A stretch of 64,000 nt of DNA from Exobasidium rhododendri (GCA_026210745.1 CP110630.1:4092001-4156000); one strand, 5' to 3'; shown: positions 1-11,240, numbered from the stretch's first letter. Translations and numbers: made by a program. The notes: generated from the letters alone by a model not told the origin.

Positions 1-734
1 AGTCCAACAGATCCAGCAAGCAGACTACATCGGAAACGCTTGACAGTATTTGCGGGAGCAATGGCCAATATTGATCGAGAAGTTGGATTCTTCGAAGAGG
101 TGGCCAGAAGCAACAACTTAGATCTAGGCGCAGCAAAAGATAAGGGTTTGAATCTACTAAATCCGGTGACACGGGTGAGTGCTGGCAGCCATCCTGCTAT
201 CACCCGACAGAATGTGTTGCAGAAGGTTTTACTTACGACAGAGACTCTCTCTTCTTACCTCGATCTAATGAGCAGGGATATATAGACTATATGATTGCTG
301 TGGCTTCGCGAGGTACATTTGAAGAAGCTCTCGTTCTATTATGGGCAATGGAGAAGGTACGTTATAGATAGGAAGGTGTAGAGCAATATTACTACCTCTT
401 TCTGAGCTGAGCCCAATCCCCTTTTCCGCCCTATTGACCACTCGACCCTCTCCGTATGACCGTGCAGCTCTACTTGGATGCTTGGACATTTGCCTCTAGT
501 CATCTCCCCTCTCCGGTGCCAGCTTCTTCGGATCCTGGACCGAGCCGAGCTCTCCTGTCGCTCATACCCAACTGGTCCTCACCAGACTTCCAAGCCTTTG
601 TCAACGACCTCACAGACCTTGTCGATGAATTGGACATTTCCCTAGACTCGGAAATTGGCAAGAAAGTAGCTGAGGTTTGGAAAATCACTCTGTGGTACGA
701 AGAAAGATTCTGGGAAGCGGGTGAGGTAGACTGA
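1..734 (+). CDS. TENA/THI-4 family protein, 5' end outside the window
   Basis: This belongs to the TENA/THI-4 (thiaminase II fold) family, whose fungal members act in thiamine-pyrimidine salvage or have unknown roles. Visible exons are about 47-174, 276-356 and 468-734, with introns that keep phase 0 (donors GTGAGT at 175 and GTACGT at 357). The joined protein shows VFAGAMANI, GYIDYM, LLWAMEK running straight into LYLDAW across the second junction, LIPNW, and WYEERFW near the C-terminus, which is the order of conserved segments in the family. About 158 codons are visible against a usual domain of roughly 220. Upstream of base 47 the frame is unclear: either an intron ends at CAG 44-46, or one base is missing near base 40. 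The stop lies 49 bp from the stop of the convergent neighbour. Confidence 0.8.
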
Positions 735-783
735 AGCATCCGTATCGGTGCTTCTTCGAGGGTATGACTGGAAGACTGCACTG

Positions 784-2535
784 CTACGGTGATAGATGGT
801 AAGTCGTACTAGAATGATGCATTGACCGAGTCTTCCGGCGCAATTCGTCTAGAAAAGCTGATTGTCCTTCTCTTGCTTCGTTCGGTAGGGGAAGATTTGT
901 TCCGTCTTGAAGCGTCCTGTTGACGCCAAGACTCATTATCCGATCGGAACGCCTTCTGTATGCACACAGGAAGCATCTGCAGTACTCGGCAGGTAAAATG
1001 TTCAGATGTGAAGCAATGCAGAAAGCGCAAAATTGCCACTGCCATTCTTTTCCGATGCTGTCCTCGTATGGCAGGAGATTGGATCCTCCAATGTGTATGC
1101 ATATACCTTGCTCGTTTCGATCGCGCGCTGAGAGGGGAGTATCTCGCATCGTCCGATCGTACCTTGCTTGAGAAGATGATGTTGGTAGAGCAGTCACACC
1201 ATGCACGGTCTGGATCTCTATCTCTTCGCTAAGTGGTGGAAGATAAGGTCGCCTTGCAGAGAACGACATGATCGCTTCATCGACACCAGCGCTATGCAGT
1301 CCAAAACCCGCCAATTCTGCTTGTTTTCTGAACTCGACAGAGTGGCCCTGAAGCGTCGAAATCCTCTGACTCGTCATAATTCTTTCGCAGGAAGAGCAAG
1401 TCGTTGCCGTCTTGACACTTTCTTGAAGGTGTGAAGGAAGTGATATGGTGTCCAGTCCACTTCTACGAACAACAAAAGAAGCCAGAGAGGTCAAAGTGGG
1501 CATCTTTGCTGGCTGCTCAAAGCATCTGTCTAGATGTCCTTTACGCAGCATTCTCTCCAGAGCTGACAGGTAATCAGCATGACGAAACACTTGCATGCAA
1601 TCGTCGCTCTCGAAAGTGTTATCGCACCTTTTCAGCGTGTCACTCAAAGCTATCCGAGGTGGAAATTCTATCGTCTTACCGGAGTCTTTTGGTGCGACTA
1701 CTGAGCTTCTGCCATGTCTGAGGACGATTAAAGATTGAAAAGAAGTCGACTGCGAAAGCACAACTTGCAACGCCCCCTTTGCTTGCGCACTTGTATTTGC
1801 GCAGATTTCAAGACTTTTCCAACGCTTGTCATCCTTCTCCAGACCTGCCACCACAATTAAGTCCTCTTGCAACTTTTTCGGATCGATGGAAGTGCCGCAA
1901 AAGCACAGGACCAGGTTCAATGCGTCGTCGCTTCTGCAGAGCACCGACGCTTCCAGGGAAGTGGTGAGATGATGCGCGCTCGATCTGTAGTCGCAAACGT
2001 CTGTGCCACCTCTTATTGCTTGTTTCCAGATCTGGAGACATGCATTGAACGCTCTCTTTTCGCTTGCTGCCAGTGAATCTGAGTGGAGTCGAATCCTTGC
2101 GTTGTCATACAAATCAGCAAAGGTACCATCAAGTCTGGCCTGCAGGCGTTCAACAGACGCCGTCCAAACGTTTTGTGGAAACGGACTTCGCAAGGCGTGC
2201 CGTCGATAACTCTTAACGTCACCTTTACTTCCTTTGCGGGATGCGGGACCGATGTCCTTCAGTGCCTTCAACACGAGAGACCATTTTGTTTCAGCTGACA
2301 GGGTATCTAGCTGAAGGTGTGCCGAAAAGAGGAGTTGACTCTTCGGGAATAATTCTTCCGAACGAGAGAGCAGACATTCCAGTCTGCAGTGATCCTTCCT
2401 ATTACGTGTGCTTTCGTTGCGCTCGATCTCAGCGGATTCCGACTCTGATGAAGTCTCACACAATTCCGAAGTACCATCCGAGTCCGCGTCGGTGTCGTTG
2501 TCCATGGTCGTGTCTTGTGGCCTTTTCTCCCTCAT
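784..2535 (-). CDS. Hypothetical protein, about 583 aa, cysteine-rich C-terminus
   Basis: This is a single long intronless frame that I do not recognise. The start is uncertain: the first ATG is at 2535, and a second at 2505 sits in a better context (ACCATGG) just before an acidic stretch rich in Asp, Glu and Ser. The middle is mixed helical sequence without an obvious domain. Toward the C-terminus there are close cysteine pairs (CSSC, CAFC, then CRCFLC), which could bind zinc, but the spacing does not match a family I can name. It converges on the TENA-like gene with 49 bp between the stops. Its length and the absence of stops over 580 codons make a chance frame unlikely. The function is unknown. 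Confidence 0.7.
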   Translation of the reverse strand: MREKRPQDTTMDNDTDADSDGTSELCETSSESESAEIERNESTRNRKDHCRLECLLSRSEELFPKSQLLFSAHLQLDTLSAETKWSLVLKALKDIGPASRKGSKGDVKSYRRHALRSPFPQNVWTASVERLQARLDGTFADLYDNARIRLHSDSLAASEKRAFNACLQIWKQAIRGGTDVCDYRSSAHHLTTSLEASVLCRSDDALNLVLCFCGTSIDPKKLQEDLIVVAGLEKDDKRWKSLEICANTSAQAKGALQVVLSQSTSFQSLIVLRHGRSSVVAPKDSGKTIEFPPRIALSDTLKRCDNTFESDDCMQVFRHADYLSALERMLRKGHLDRCFEQPAKMPTLTSLASFVVRRSGLDTISLPSHLQESVKTATTCSSCERIMTSQRISTLQGHSVEFRKQAELAGFGLHSAGVDEAIMSFSARRPYLPPLSEEIEIQTVHGVTALPTSSSQARYDRTMRDTPLSARDRNEQGICIHIGGSNLLPYEDSIGKEWQWQFCAFCIASHLNILPAEYCRCFLCAYRRRSDRIMSLGVNRTLQDGTNLPLPNEAREGQSAFLDELRRKTRSMHHSSTTYHLSP

Positions 2536-3225
2536 TTGAAAATCCTTTGCAATATGCCGCACACCTCTGCACGGGGAACTCGTCTACCCACGCTCATCAC
2601 AACAAGATGCCGAGCAGACCTACTGCGACCCGTGTGTGGAGTGCCAAAGAGCAGCGTGTCGACATAGGGTGAATTGGTGCAAAAAGAGATCAGACACGGT
2701 GACGACGGAGAAGGCCACCCTAAACGAGCCAACATTCACGTCAAAAGTAAAGAAGCTTTGATTTTTGTTTGTCCACGCGAGCTGCCAAGGTCACGGTCTA
2801 AATTGATAATGTATGGATAGATACATAAGGGTCTTTAGAAGAAACGTCAAAACGCTACTTTTCCTCTTACTTTTGCTCCGGGCGCAAGAAAGTGGTATGT
2901 GATCCCACCCTAGCTTCACTTCCACCAATTCAAGTTTCTCTCTGGGAGCGATACCCTTTTGGACTTCCAGCTAGCAACACAGGACATCTAAAGTCCTCCT
3001 CGGAAAATCGAGCTCCATATTTTGCAACAATTTCACCATCTTGAACGCTTTTCTCAACGACGTCACGCCCGAGGAACCCGAGTCCAACAACCTTGTGAGC
3101 ATTTAGAGCACAAAGATAGAAGGGTCTCACATACAAAAAAAAAAAAGAATTTGCCGTCAAAGAGGGGGGCGGTTCCTGCAGAGATCAAAGATCGTCGTTG
3201 TGTGTGGATCAGAGACGGCGCTTGC
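2536..3225. other. Intergenic region between two divergent unknown genes
   Basis: This 690 bp region lies between the 5' ends of two divergent hypothetical genes. It holds a short poly-A run at about 3131-3143. A reverse frame at 2930-3160 has no ATG context, splice partner or family motif that I can support. No tRNA-like or repeat structure was seen. Confidence 0.5.
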
Positions 3226-5046
3226 ATGCCACATTGCTGGTTCTGTAGATGTCAGACGATGGTCAGGTAGGCTAGCACACATCCTCCTCCTCCTCACCCT
3301 TCTCTCTCCAGGCTCTTTTCCATCAGTGCCAATGATTTGAGCGTGTCTCCTACTGACGATACACCTTTGCTTCCTTCTTCCCCCCCTGACGGACAGCTAC
3401 CCGGCACGGGTACAGATCACAGCTCGACGACATCCCGCGCTCCAGGCAGAATGTCGGCCGCAATCGAGGTGGAACATTCTATGAATCCGAGAAATTCATC
3501 TTCCATCACATCGAATTCAAGCTTGAATCTGAGAAGTTCACAATCGGAAAATGCGTCGAGTCAGAGTTTTGGTAGCAGCTTAGAAACCGCCTCGGCCAGT
3601 GCTCACCTGGAACGCTACGACACGCCCTGGTCAATCACGGAGATGGCCGTGTTCAAGAGAGGGGAACGAGCGAGAGTCAGATCATACAGTGCAGTACTCG
3701 ATTGGAATAACGCAGCACCGAGTGGCAGGCATCACTTACTCCGCAATTGTCGGCCCTTGGCGGGGACGAGTAGGAAACGACTGATCTGGCAGATCCATCA
3801 ACTAACAAAGGACAAGGCAGATTTGGAAGCACAATTGGCCGCTATTGTCATGGGAGGACCACTGACGAAGACATCCTTGGAGAAGATAGGAAGCGAAAGT
3901 AAACCGCAGTCTCTCGCTTCCGCTGTTGAGGGAGCCGGCGAGGAAAGTCAACTCGGAAGCCGCTCTTCCCAGTCTTCGCGAGGTCTGCTTTCAAGCTTGC
4001 AACACACCAACGATAGCCTTGTAAGATCGATGTCACCCTTGAACGGGTCGGACGAACTGTCGGAGGCAACCTCGCCCGCAAGCCTTGAGCACATTTCGAC
4101 CTTGGCGATCCTCCTCCGCGACGCTCTAAAAACATCCACGACGTATCTGCTCGATGAAGAAAATGCCCGACTGCTGGAACGTCCCGGAATGAAGGCCCTA
4201 CTACTCAAGAAGCCGCCCAATATTGAACGAGCTCAACTTCATGCCCGCTTCTTTGCACAAAGACTGTGAGATTTGTAGAGTGAAGGAGGAGGTGGCAAGA
4301 CACGCGCAATACTGACCTTGACCGCACTTTCTACGATGACCATGGCAGAATTGAAGCGCAAAAGAAGCCAGAAAAGCGATGCAAGGCTCTAAAGGCAGGG
4401 CCATTGCAGCAAGCTATCCGATACCCAGCCTATGTTGACATCCTCATGCAAGGATTGCGTGAACCATTCATCGCCCACATGGGTGTCTTTGACGAAGATG
4501 AATTCGGGCTTTGGATCCTCAACGGGGTGGAATTCCACTCGGAAGCGCTCAACGACACTGATGTAGAGGTAAGTGGCGATTTTGCGAGTATGATGATCGG
4601 TGTCGGTACTTACTTTTTACGTATCTTAGAACGAGGAAATCAACGACGACTATTACGAATTTCCCGACGAGTTCTTCCAACGATTCCCGTTAGTATGAGC
4701 TGGCGTGGGCAGAGAGTGTGGGCACCATCAGCTGAAAGTGTCAACCGCATACGTCCTCTTCCCTTCTCTGCAGCTTCACTGGAACGAAAGCAAACATCGA
4801 CATTGCCAATCGATGGAGGGCGCAAAGAGGCGATCCACCGATTACACAGACGAGCGTGAGTACTAGACTGGGGGCCAGCTAGGCTCCTTGCAAGGAAGGA
4901 AAGTGGCTGACCTTCCCTCAAAACATTTCTCTTGTCCTCCCCTTTCCTCACAGGAAATGGCCGCTGCCGAAGAGTACACTCGAGCTAGGCAAAGGCGTGT
5001 TCTGCAAGAAGACGATTCTCCCGCAGCACTCCTACCTCCCTCTTAA
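3226..5046 (+). CDS. Hypothetical serine-rich protein, about 482 aa, six exons
   Basis: This multi-exon gene is not recognised. My model is 3226-3266, 3312-4265, 4349-4568, 4630-4688, 4774-4855 and 4954-5046; all junctions are in phase and the sum is 483 codons with the stop. The first exon is the weakest part: ATG 3226 is the only nearby start giving the required phase across the 45-nt intron, but transcription could begin further upstream. The N-terminal third is rich in Ser, Thr and Asn and probably disordered. The C-terminal part (IRYPAYVDIL, FIAHMGVFDEDEFGLWIL, then acidic and aromatic residues, ANIDIANRWRAQRGDPP) is compact and looks conserved. It could be a scaffold or regulatory protein; no function is assigned. 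Confidence 0.6.
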
Positions 5047-5247
5047 GCAATCAATATCCCATGCTGCGCGCCGCACCTTTTTCATTCATTTCATCTGTTT
5101 TGTACTAATTTGTTTCGACTCTGCCAAATTAAAGATAGAAAAAGAAAGACATGCTGATCGTGAGTCCTCATCGCCACAGAGAGATAATTCTTGCGATCAT
5201 CCTCCTGGAGTGCATCACACCAATTCGTATGTACGGAACGGCAGGAG

Positions 5248-5886
<639 letters not shown>

Positions 5887-6441
5887 GCCCGCTCTACTAC
5901 AACGACAGAAAGGGAGAGAAGACTGTGTTGCGTGCTAGTCAAACTTAAGGTTCATCATATGTCTCCTCATGACAAGCTCTAAAAGGGTACGGCGACGTGT
6001 CTTTCTTATCTGCTTTCCTTTTTCGTCAACTTCTGTCCCTCTCCAGCCGCTTCTTCTGTTCTTCAAAGTAGTATTACAGAGGACGAAATCTTGCCAGATT
6101 TTCTACTCGCCAAGATTGCTGGATCAGTAGAATCATCTCACTGATACAATGGCACCTGGAAGCGAGAGTCAGCTCAAGAGTCAGGGTAGGAAAATGACCC
6201 TTTGCATCAATCCTACTGTGCACGGACTTTCCAGAATTAAAGTTGGCTTCTGAAGGAAAGTCCAAACCCCCTTCCCCGCCTTTTTCCCTTCCCAGTCAAG
6301 ACGTGGAGTCTACAAATCATTGCTTCGTGTGGTGCACTCCTGCTCTTCGTCTAATCATTTTGCTTTACAAGGACAAGGAACATCAGCATCTAGACCTATT
6401 GAGCTCGTCGTCGACTACGGAAATTTACGCTCCAATTGAAG
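5887..6441. promoter_or_regulatory. Shared upstream region of CDD1 and the dehydrogenase
   Basis: This 555 bp region lies between divergent starts and should hold both promoters. It contains ATG 6149 followed by a short frame and a strong polypyrimidine acceptor at 6276-6294; spliced, these could encode a very small tail-anchored peptide (see findings). Otherwise I see nothing definite. Confidence 0.4.
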
Positions 6442-7593
6442 ATGCGCAATGACATGTTGGCAGGAACGAGCGAACCGCACCCCGTCGTACAACCTCTAGG
6501 CACGAGCGCTCTACACGGTCCACCGATCGATCAGCACATCGTGTGCATCCTGGGCGTGGGGCCAGGTCTGGGACTTGCCATCGCTCAACTTTTTGCCGGG
6601 CAAGGCTACACTACCGCCATTCTCTCTCGAAACAAGCAACGACTGGACGGATGGGCTGTGGAGGTGTGTGGGGCTGTATGCGCATAAGAGTTGACGAATT
6701 CCTCAGTCCCTAATCGAGCCTCCTCCTCCTCCTTCTTCTCCTGTTGTGACAGCTTGATCAGACTATTCAGAAAGTGAGAGGGAGAAGAGGAGAGACACCC
6801 CAATCATTGGCTTTTGCTTGCGATGTGCTGTCAGATGATTCCATTCGGGAGGCCATTTCCAGTATTCAGAAGGCATGGCCGGACAAGAAGATGGGAACAG
6901 CAATCTACAATGCAAGTGTGCGAAAGAGAGGACCTTTCCTTGATCAAAGACCGGAGCAGATCAAAGAGGTAGTGCAAGCAAGCGTGTGAGTGAGATGAAA
7001 GGAAATACACGAACAGTGGAAGCGTGTGATAAACCTGCTCTCCTTTTGATGTCCACAGATTTGCTGGCATTACCTTTATGCAGACGATAATTAGAGCGAT
7101 GTCGAGCAAAGGAAACCAAGGAGGGACAATCATCGTCACAGGTGCGACAAGCAGCACAAGGGGAAGAGAAGGCTTTGCTGCCTTTGCTGCAAGTAAGTCG
7201 GGCTTAAGAGCAGCTTGTCAGTCAGTAGCGAAAGAATACGGGCCAAAGGTGAGTCATGTGAAGGGGCTACTAGACAAGAACAGCCTCATTAGGCCTCTAC
7301 CATCTTGCAGAACATTCATATCAGCCACGTAGTTGTCGATGGACTTATCGAGTCGCAGCAAGCCATCGATCATCTTGGCTTGGATAAAGGAACTCGCTTT
7401 CCAGATGGCTCAGTAGGTCTATGCTAGCTGTGTCCTTGTCAGTGCTAGTCCCTCCCCCCCACTAACTGTAGACTGCCTTACACAGGCTCTACGACCAGAG
7501 GAAATGTGCAAGGCTTGGCTCTTCCTAGCATCGCAGCACAGGTCTGCTTGGACTTTTGAGATGGACCTTCGACCCGCGAAAGAGCATTTTTAG
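6442..7593 (+). CDS. Short-chain dehydrogenase/reductase, atypical active site
   Basis: Rossmann-fold SDR protein. Exons are 6442-6663, 6753-6985, 7059-7248, 7311-7412 and 7486-7593, all in phase, giving about 284 aa. The nucleotide-binding glycine motif is GVGPGLGLAIA, the GxGPGxG variant, and IYNAS stands where NNAG normally is. The segment that normally carries the catalytic YxxxK reads AAFAASKSGLRA, so the lysine is kept but the tyrosine position is phenylalanine. The C-terminal LRPEEMCKAWLFLASQ is typical of the fold. The substrate cannot be told from sequence; members with this motif pattern occur in fungi and may be weak or non-classical reductases. It converges on the SMN gene with 105 bp between the stops. 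Confidence 0.85.
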
Positions 7594-7698
7594 TGAAGAT
7601 CGACTCAGTGGGAATCTTGCTTTTAATCTACATGATGCTGTCTCGTATCTTCTCATTAATTCGAATCGCATCCCTTCGTATGGGGGATGTATGGAGAT

Positions 7699-8877
7699 CT
7701 AATTCTTCGCCTCCCGTCCGGCACTCCAGGAAGTTGCCATTGCCTGGTAGTAGCCGGCGTAGTACCATGCCATTGCCAAATTCTGAAAGATCTCTTGCCC
7801 TTCATCGGATGTTGGTAATGATGCTTCGTAAGGAGCAGCGGTAGGGATATGCGTCGTCTTTTCGGTCGACGTGCTCGTATCCTCCTTTACACGACCAATA
7901 GCGTTTGGTGTCTTGGAGACAGTAGCACAGGCAGAGTGCCATGCCAGATTTCCTGAGAGGCCGCTCGAAGGAGGTGTCGTTCCTTTCGGCCTCTTCTCGC
8001 TTGGCTTTTCCCGTTCGTAGTTACTTGGGTGTTCTTCCACCATAATACTCTCTTGATCATTGTCGTCATTTGGCTTGTTCTGCTCGTCTCCAGCCAGTCG
8101 AGCGAGAAGAGCCTTTGCTTCCTTTTTCCTCCTCTCCAGCTCTTTCCTATTTCTACTCTCATCCTCCAAAGCCGCTTTCGCAGCTCTTGCAGCAGGTGAG
8201 CCTTTGTCAGGCGATTCATGCCACAAGGCGCTTCTCTTTTGAGGAGGTCGTGCCGCTTCAGCTGCTTGACCTTTGCGCTTATTTCCATTTTCTTGTGCAG
8301 ATCTTCGAGCATGGAAGAGCTGGTACTCCTCTTCAGCAGCGTTCCAAGCATCAACCAACGCGCTATCATCCCAAATCTCAGCGTGCGTCAATTGCCTCCC
8401 TCCTTCTTTGCCATCGTCGTGCATATTTCCTTGCCAGTCAAAGCTATTCTCCACCATGTCTGTGTCACATTCCCCTTCTCCATCCCAGTCTGCTCCATAC
8501 TCTATCACTTCTTCTGCTACAATTCCCTTATCTCGATCCTGGGAAGTTCCCTCTGCCCTCCTTGTCTTCGCCAACGTCAATGCGGTCTGGATTTCCAAGT
8601 TGTTTCTCGCCATCTCCATCGTATCCAATTCCTTCTCTACCGCTTCTATCTTGCCCGTAGAGATCATGTTGAGGACCTTGCGTAGCTTCCTCGCTGAGCT
8701 TGCAGTGCGGGGAGTTCCATCCTCGGACCAAGATACAACTTTGCTCGAAGATGAGGAGGACGCATCTTGCCCTTTTGGCTTCGTGACGTCTTTTCTTCCT
8801 TCTAGCTGTAAGGTGCTAGTGGAAGCTTCCTTGGAAAGATCAGAATAATCTAACACCTTTCTACTGTTGCTTGCCAT
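7699..8877 (-). CDS. SMN1: SMN (survival motor neuron) homologue
   Basis: Likely SMN, the core of the complex that loads Sm proteins on spliceosomal snRNAs. It is a single-exon frame of 392 aa starting at ATG 8877. The Gemin2-binding helix is clear at about residues 165-190 (IWDDSALVDAWNAAEEEY). The oligomerisation YG-box is clear near the C-terminus at about 358-380 (LAMAWYYAGYYQAM). Between them lies a charged, Ala/Lys/Glu-rich linker with no Tudor domain visible, as in other fungal SMN proteins such as fission yeast Smn1, but this protein is more than twice that length. The N-terminal 150 residues (KVLDYSDL, then ARKLRKVLNMI) are not recognised. The distinctive YG-box makes the assignment good despite low overall conservation. 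Confidence 0.8.
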   Translation of the reverse strand: MASNSRKVLDYSDLSKEASTSTLQLEGRKDVTKPKGQDASSSSSSKVVSWSEDGTPRTASSARKLRKVLNMISTGKIEAVEKELDTMEMARNNLEIQTALTLAKTRRAEGTSQDRDKGIVAEEVIEYGADWDGEGECDTDMVENSFDWQGNMHDDGKEGGRQLTHAEIWDDSALVDAWNAAEEEYQLFHARRSAQENGNKRKGQAAEAARPPQKRSALWHESPDKGSPAARAAKAALEDESRNRKELERRKKEAKALLARLAGDEQNKPNDDNDQESIMVEEHPSNYEREKPSEKRPKGTTPPSSGLSGNLAWHSACATVSKTPNAIGRVKEDTSTSTEKTTHIPTAAPYEASLPTSDEGQEIFQNLAMAWYYAGYYQAMATSWSAGREAKN

Positions 8878-9610
8878 GAGAACTCGACTCTACTCGAAGG
8901 CCAGCAGACGGGAAAATTATTGCTGCAACGGATGGATACGGACAGCACCTTTAGTTCGAGTGAGTAGCAAGCCTGTCTTCGTTTGCCTTACATGTCGAAC
9001 TTCTCAATTGGCGCCACCTCCAACATTTCCCCGAACACATTGAGAGCAACCAAAAAAAACGCAAAAGGCGCCAAGCAGACCTTCCACGTGAGTCAGAGTC
9101 GCGAACGTCCAAATTCAGTCTGTGGATCTCGGAGAGGCTGTCAGGAAGTAACATAAAAATGAAGACCTTGGAGTTTGTATGACACAGTGCTGCTCCTTTG
9201 TAATGACGCAACGTAAGGTAAAACCCTTCCGTCATGTAGCAAATAATAATACATTAAAATTGACTCTCACCCACTTTAGATAAACTCCCCTCATAAGTAT
9301 CAAAAGCGTCTAGCGTCGATAGCACCCAAGCCTCCACACACGCGCTGGCTGCCTCAAGGGCGGGCGGGAAGGTGCGCACGGCTCTTCTTGGCCTTCGCAA
9401 GTTAGTAACAGATTTCCCCCCCTTCTTCTCAGAGAAAAGGTGCCAATAACTTCCTACTAATCCCTAAACTGCTCCTTCACAATCAGAAAGGGGTGTCTAA
9501 TACCACTCTTCCGCTCTCTACGCTTGTACCTGCATTGACAAGGTCGACGAAACCCTTGTGTGTATCTCGTCACCACCCTCCAAGTCTTTTCTTTCTACGT
9601 CCTCCACAAT
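8878..9610. promoter_or_regulatory. Divergent promoter region, SMN1 and acidic protein gene
   Basis: This 733 bp region lies between divergent starts. It contains AT-rich stretches around 9240-9300. No conserved RNA gene, repeat or further coding exon was recognised; a reverse frame at 8951-9235 lacks any supporting motif. Confidence 0.4.
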
Positions 9611-10367
9611 ATGCCTCCTAAAGCAGCCGAGTCGCCGGAAAATGGCGCTTCTGCCGTCGAACAGAGTGTCAAGGAAAATCCTCGAGCAGCAGCGTTAGAG
9701 GCAAAGCCAAAAACTGCCAAGGTCGCACAAGACGAAGAGGCGGATGACGACGACGATGAAGAGGAAGAAGAGGAAGACGAAGACTTTGTGCGTGTAAGAC
9801 GTGCGACTTCGCTGAAGAGCGTGTCGAGTCAAGCGCGTATATTGGGCGAAATGAACAGAATAAGCTGACGCTATCACATTTGTGCACTTCTCGCTTCAGG
9901 AGGAGGAGGAAGCCGACGACGATGACGAGGAAGAAGAAGATGAGTGAGTACCATATGGCAGTTGCTCCATTTGTGTAAGAGTACCTGATTCTTACCCTTC
10001 CATCCTGGACTCTACCTCAGTGATGTAGCAGCTGGTGAAGACGATGATGGCGATGACGATGAAGAGGTGGAAGGTGACGAAGAGGAGGTCATTAAAGAGG
10101 GCAAGTGAGTGGATACTTACCGATCAGGGCGATTTTCACACTACCCTTAACGCCCTACTCTTTCATTCCATTCTTAGGGAGTCTACTGGATCAAAACGTA
10201 AAGCTACTGACGAGGACAAGTCTTCCTCCAAGCAACAAAAGAAGGGTGAGGTGGTCGTTGTGGACGATGATGAAGAAGAAGGAGAAGAAGAAGAGGAAGG
10301 TGGAGAAGAAGACGATGGCGAGGAAGAGGAGGAAGAAGAAGAGGAAGCCGACGAAGAGGAAGATTAG
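9611..10367 (+). CDS. Highly acidic Asp/Glu-rich protein
   Basis: Four exons: 9611-9793 (donor GTAAGA at 9794; an alternative donor GTGCGT lies at 9788), 9900-9943, 10021-10104 and 10178-10367. The product is about 166 aa. After a short basic N-terminus (MPPKAAES) most residues are Asp and Glu, interrupted once by a small basic patch (GSKRKATDEDK) that could be a nuclear localisation signal; the C-terminus is another Glu run. Such proteins are often histone chaperones or nucleolar acidic proteins, but the Chz1 motif and the nucleoplasmin core are not seen, so no name is given. The 3n+phase-consistent splicing across all four exons supports a real gene rather than simple low-complexity DNA. 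Confidence 0.7.
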
Positions 10368-10679
10368 AGATCTCCACAGATCGACGGTTCGGCGGCACAA
10401 TCACAACACGAATCTTTGCGTTGCCCCATCATACTCAAGCTTACTCTCATGCAATGATAGCGCCCCTCCCCTCTTGATCTGCTGCCCAATGTTAAGTCTG
10501 CAACTGTTTCTTATGCAATGATTGCGAGAAGTAGGGCCTAAACGGGGAGATGATACTCAGGTTATGGGCAACGCCAGAAGGTAAGGGGCAGACACGTGGT
10601 CAGAAGACGGGTTTCCGTTTGAAAGCTGAAGTCTAAAGATCCGGCTGAGAGAAGCACACTTCCTCTAGGTATATTCATC
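10368..10679. other. Spacer between acidic-protein gene and membrane-protein gene
   Basis: This 312 bp spacer separates two genes on the same strand. It must hold the 3' UTR of one and the promoter of the next. No motif stands out. Confidence 0.4.
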
Positions 10680-11240
10680 ATGGTCAATGAGAAGGAGTCT
10701 GCCTCTGCAGAACCAGGAAAGACAACACATGTAGACCCCATACGAGAAGGCAGGAGCAACAAAAGGCAACGTGGACCTCCGCCTTCGATGTGGACAGCTC
10801 CCCAGTCTCTCATACCACCGCCCAATCCTGCTAACATCGCCAGTGAAAGATTAAGGGAGAAGTATTTTAGGAGGGTTACTGTTCCCGACAATGTCAATGG
10901 TCCACTTCCAACGAAGTGGCAAAGAGGAGCAAATATTGCTGGAGGAGTACTCAGTGCTGCTCTAGCGGTTTACATGGTCTTGTTTCATGAATTCGGAAGG
11001 GATGGAGAGCATGTCTTTTCTCCTGTGAGTAGTGAATATTCTTTGCTTTCTTAATCGCAATTATCATGTTCACTGCTCCTCCTCTTGTTTTGGTGTGCAC
11101 AGATCCGAAGGATGGTCAAGGTAGATCAGCTCAATCCGCTTGCTCTGTCAGCAGAAGAAAAGAAGAAGCTGGCTCAGAGTAGGAGTGTAGAAGACGACAA
11201 AAGACGGGCCAAGATTCTGGACGATGCTAAAATGGTCTAG
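10680..11240 (+). CDS. Small single-pass membrane protein, probably mitochondrial
   Basis: Two exons, 10680-11024 and 11103-11240, phase 0, giving 160 aa. The N-terminal 65 residues are polar and Pro-rich. A conserved-looking block follows (RRVTVPDN, then LPTKWQRGANIAGG), leading into one hydrophobic segment of about 18 residues (GGVLSAALAVYMVLFHEF). The C-terminus after the intron is charged (RRMVKVDQLNP, AEEKKKLAQ). The layout of a basic flank, a short TM and a charged tail resembles small mitochondrial inner-membrane assembly factors such as Coa3, but the Coa3 signature is not present, so the localisation is only an inference. It is convergent with the steroid reductase gene. Confidence 0.65.

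Noticed and set aside
2930-3160. Reverse frame of 76 codons with a plausible amino acid mix
   Set aside because: No ATG context, no splice partner that extends it, and no family motif; it sits in a divergent promoter region.
10191-10404. Phe/Leu- and Pro/Leu-rich reverse frames opposite the acidic gene
   Set aside because: Complement of GAA/GAG repeats; no start or family.
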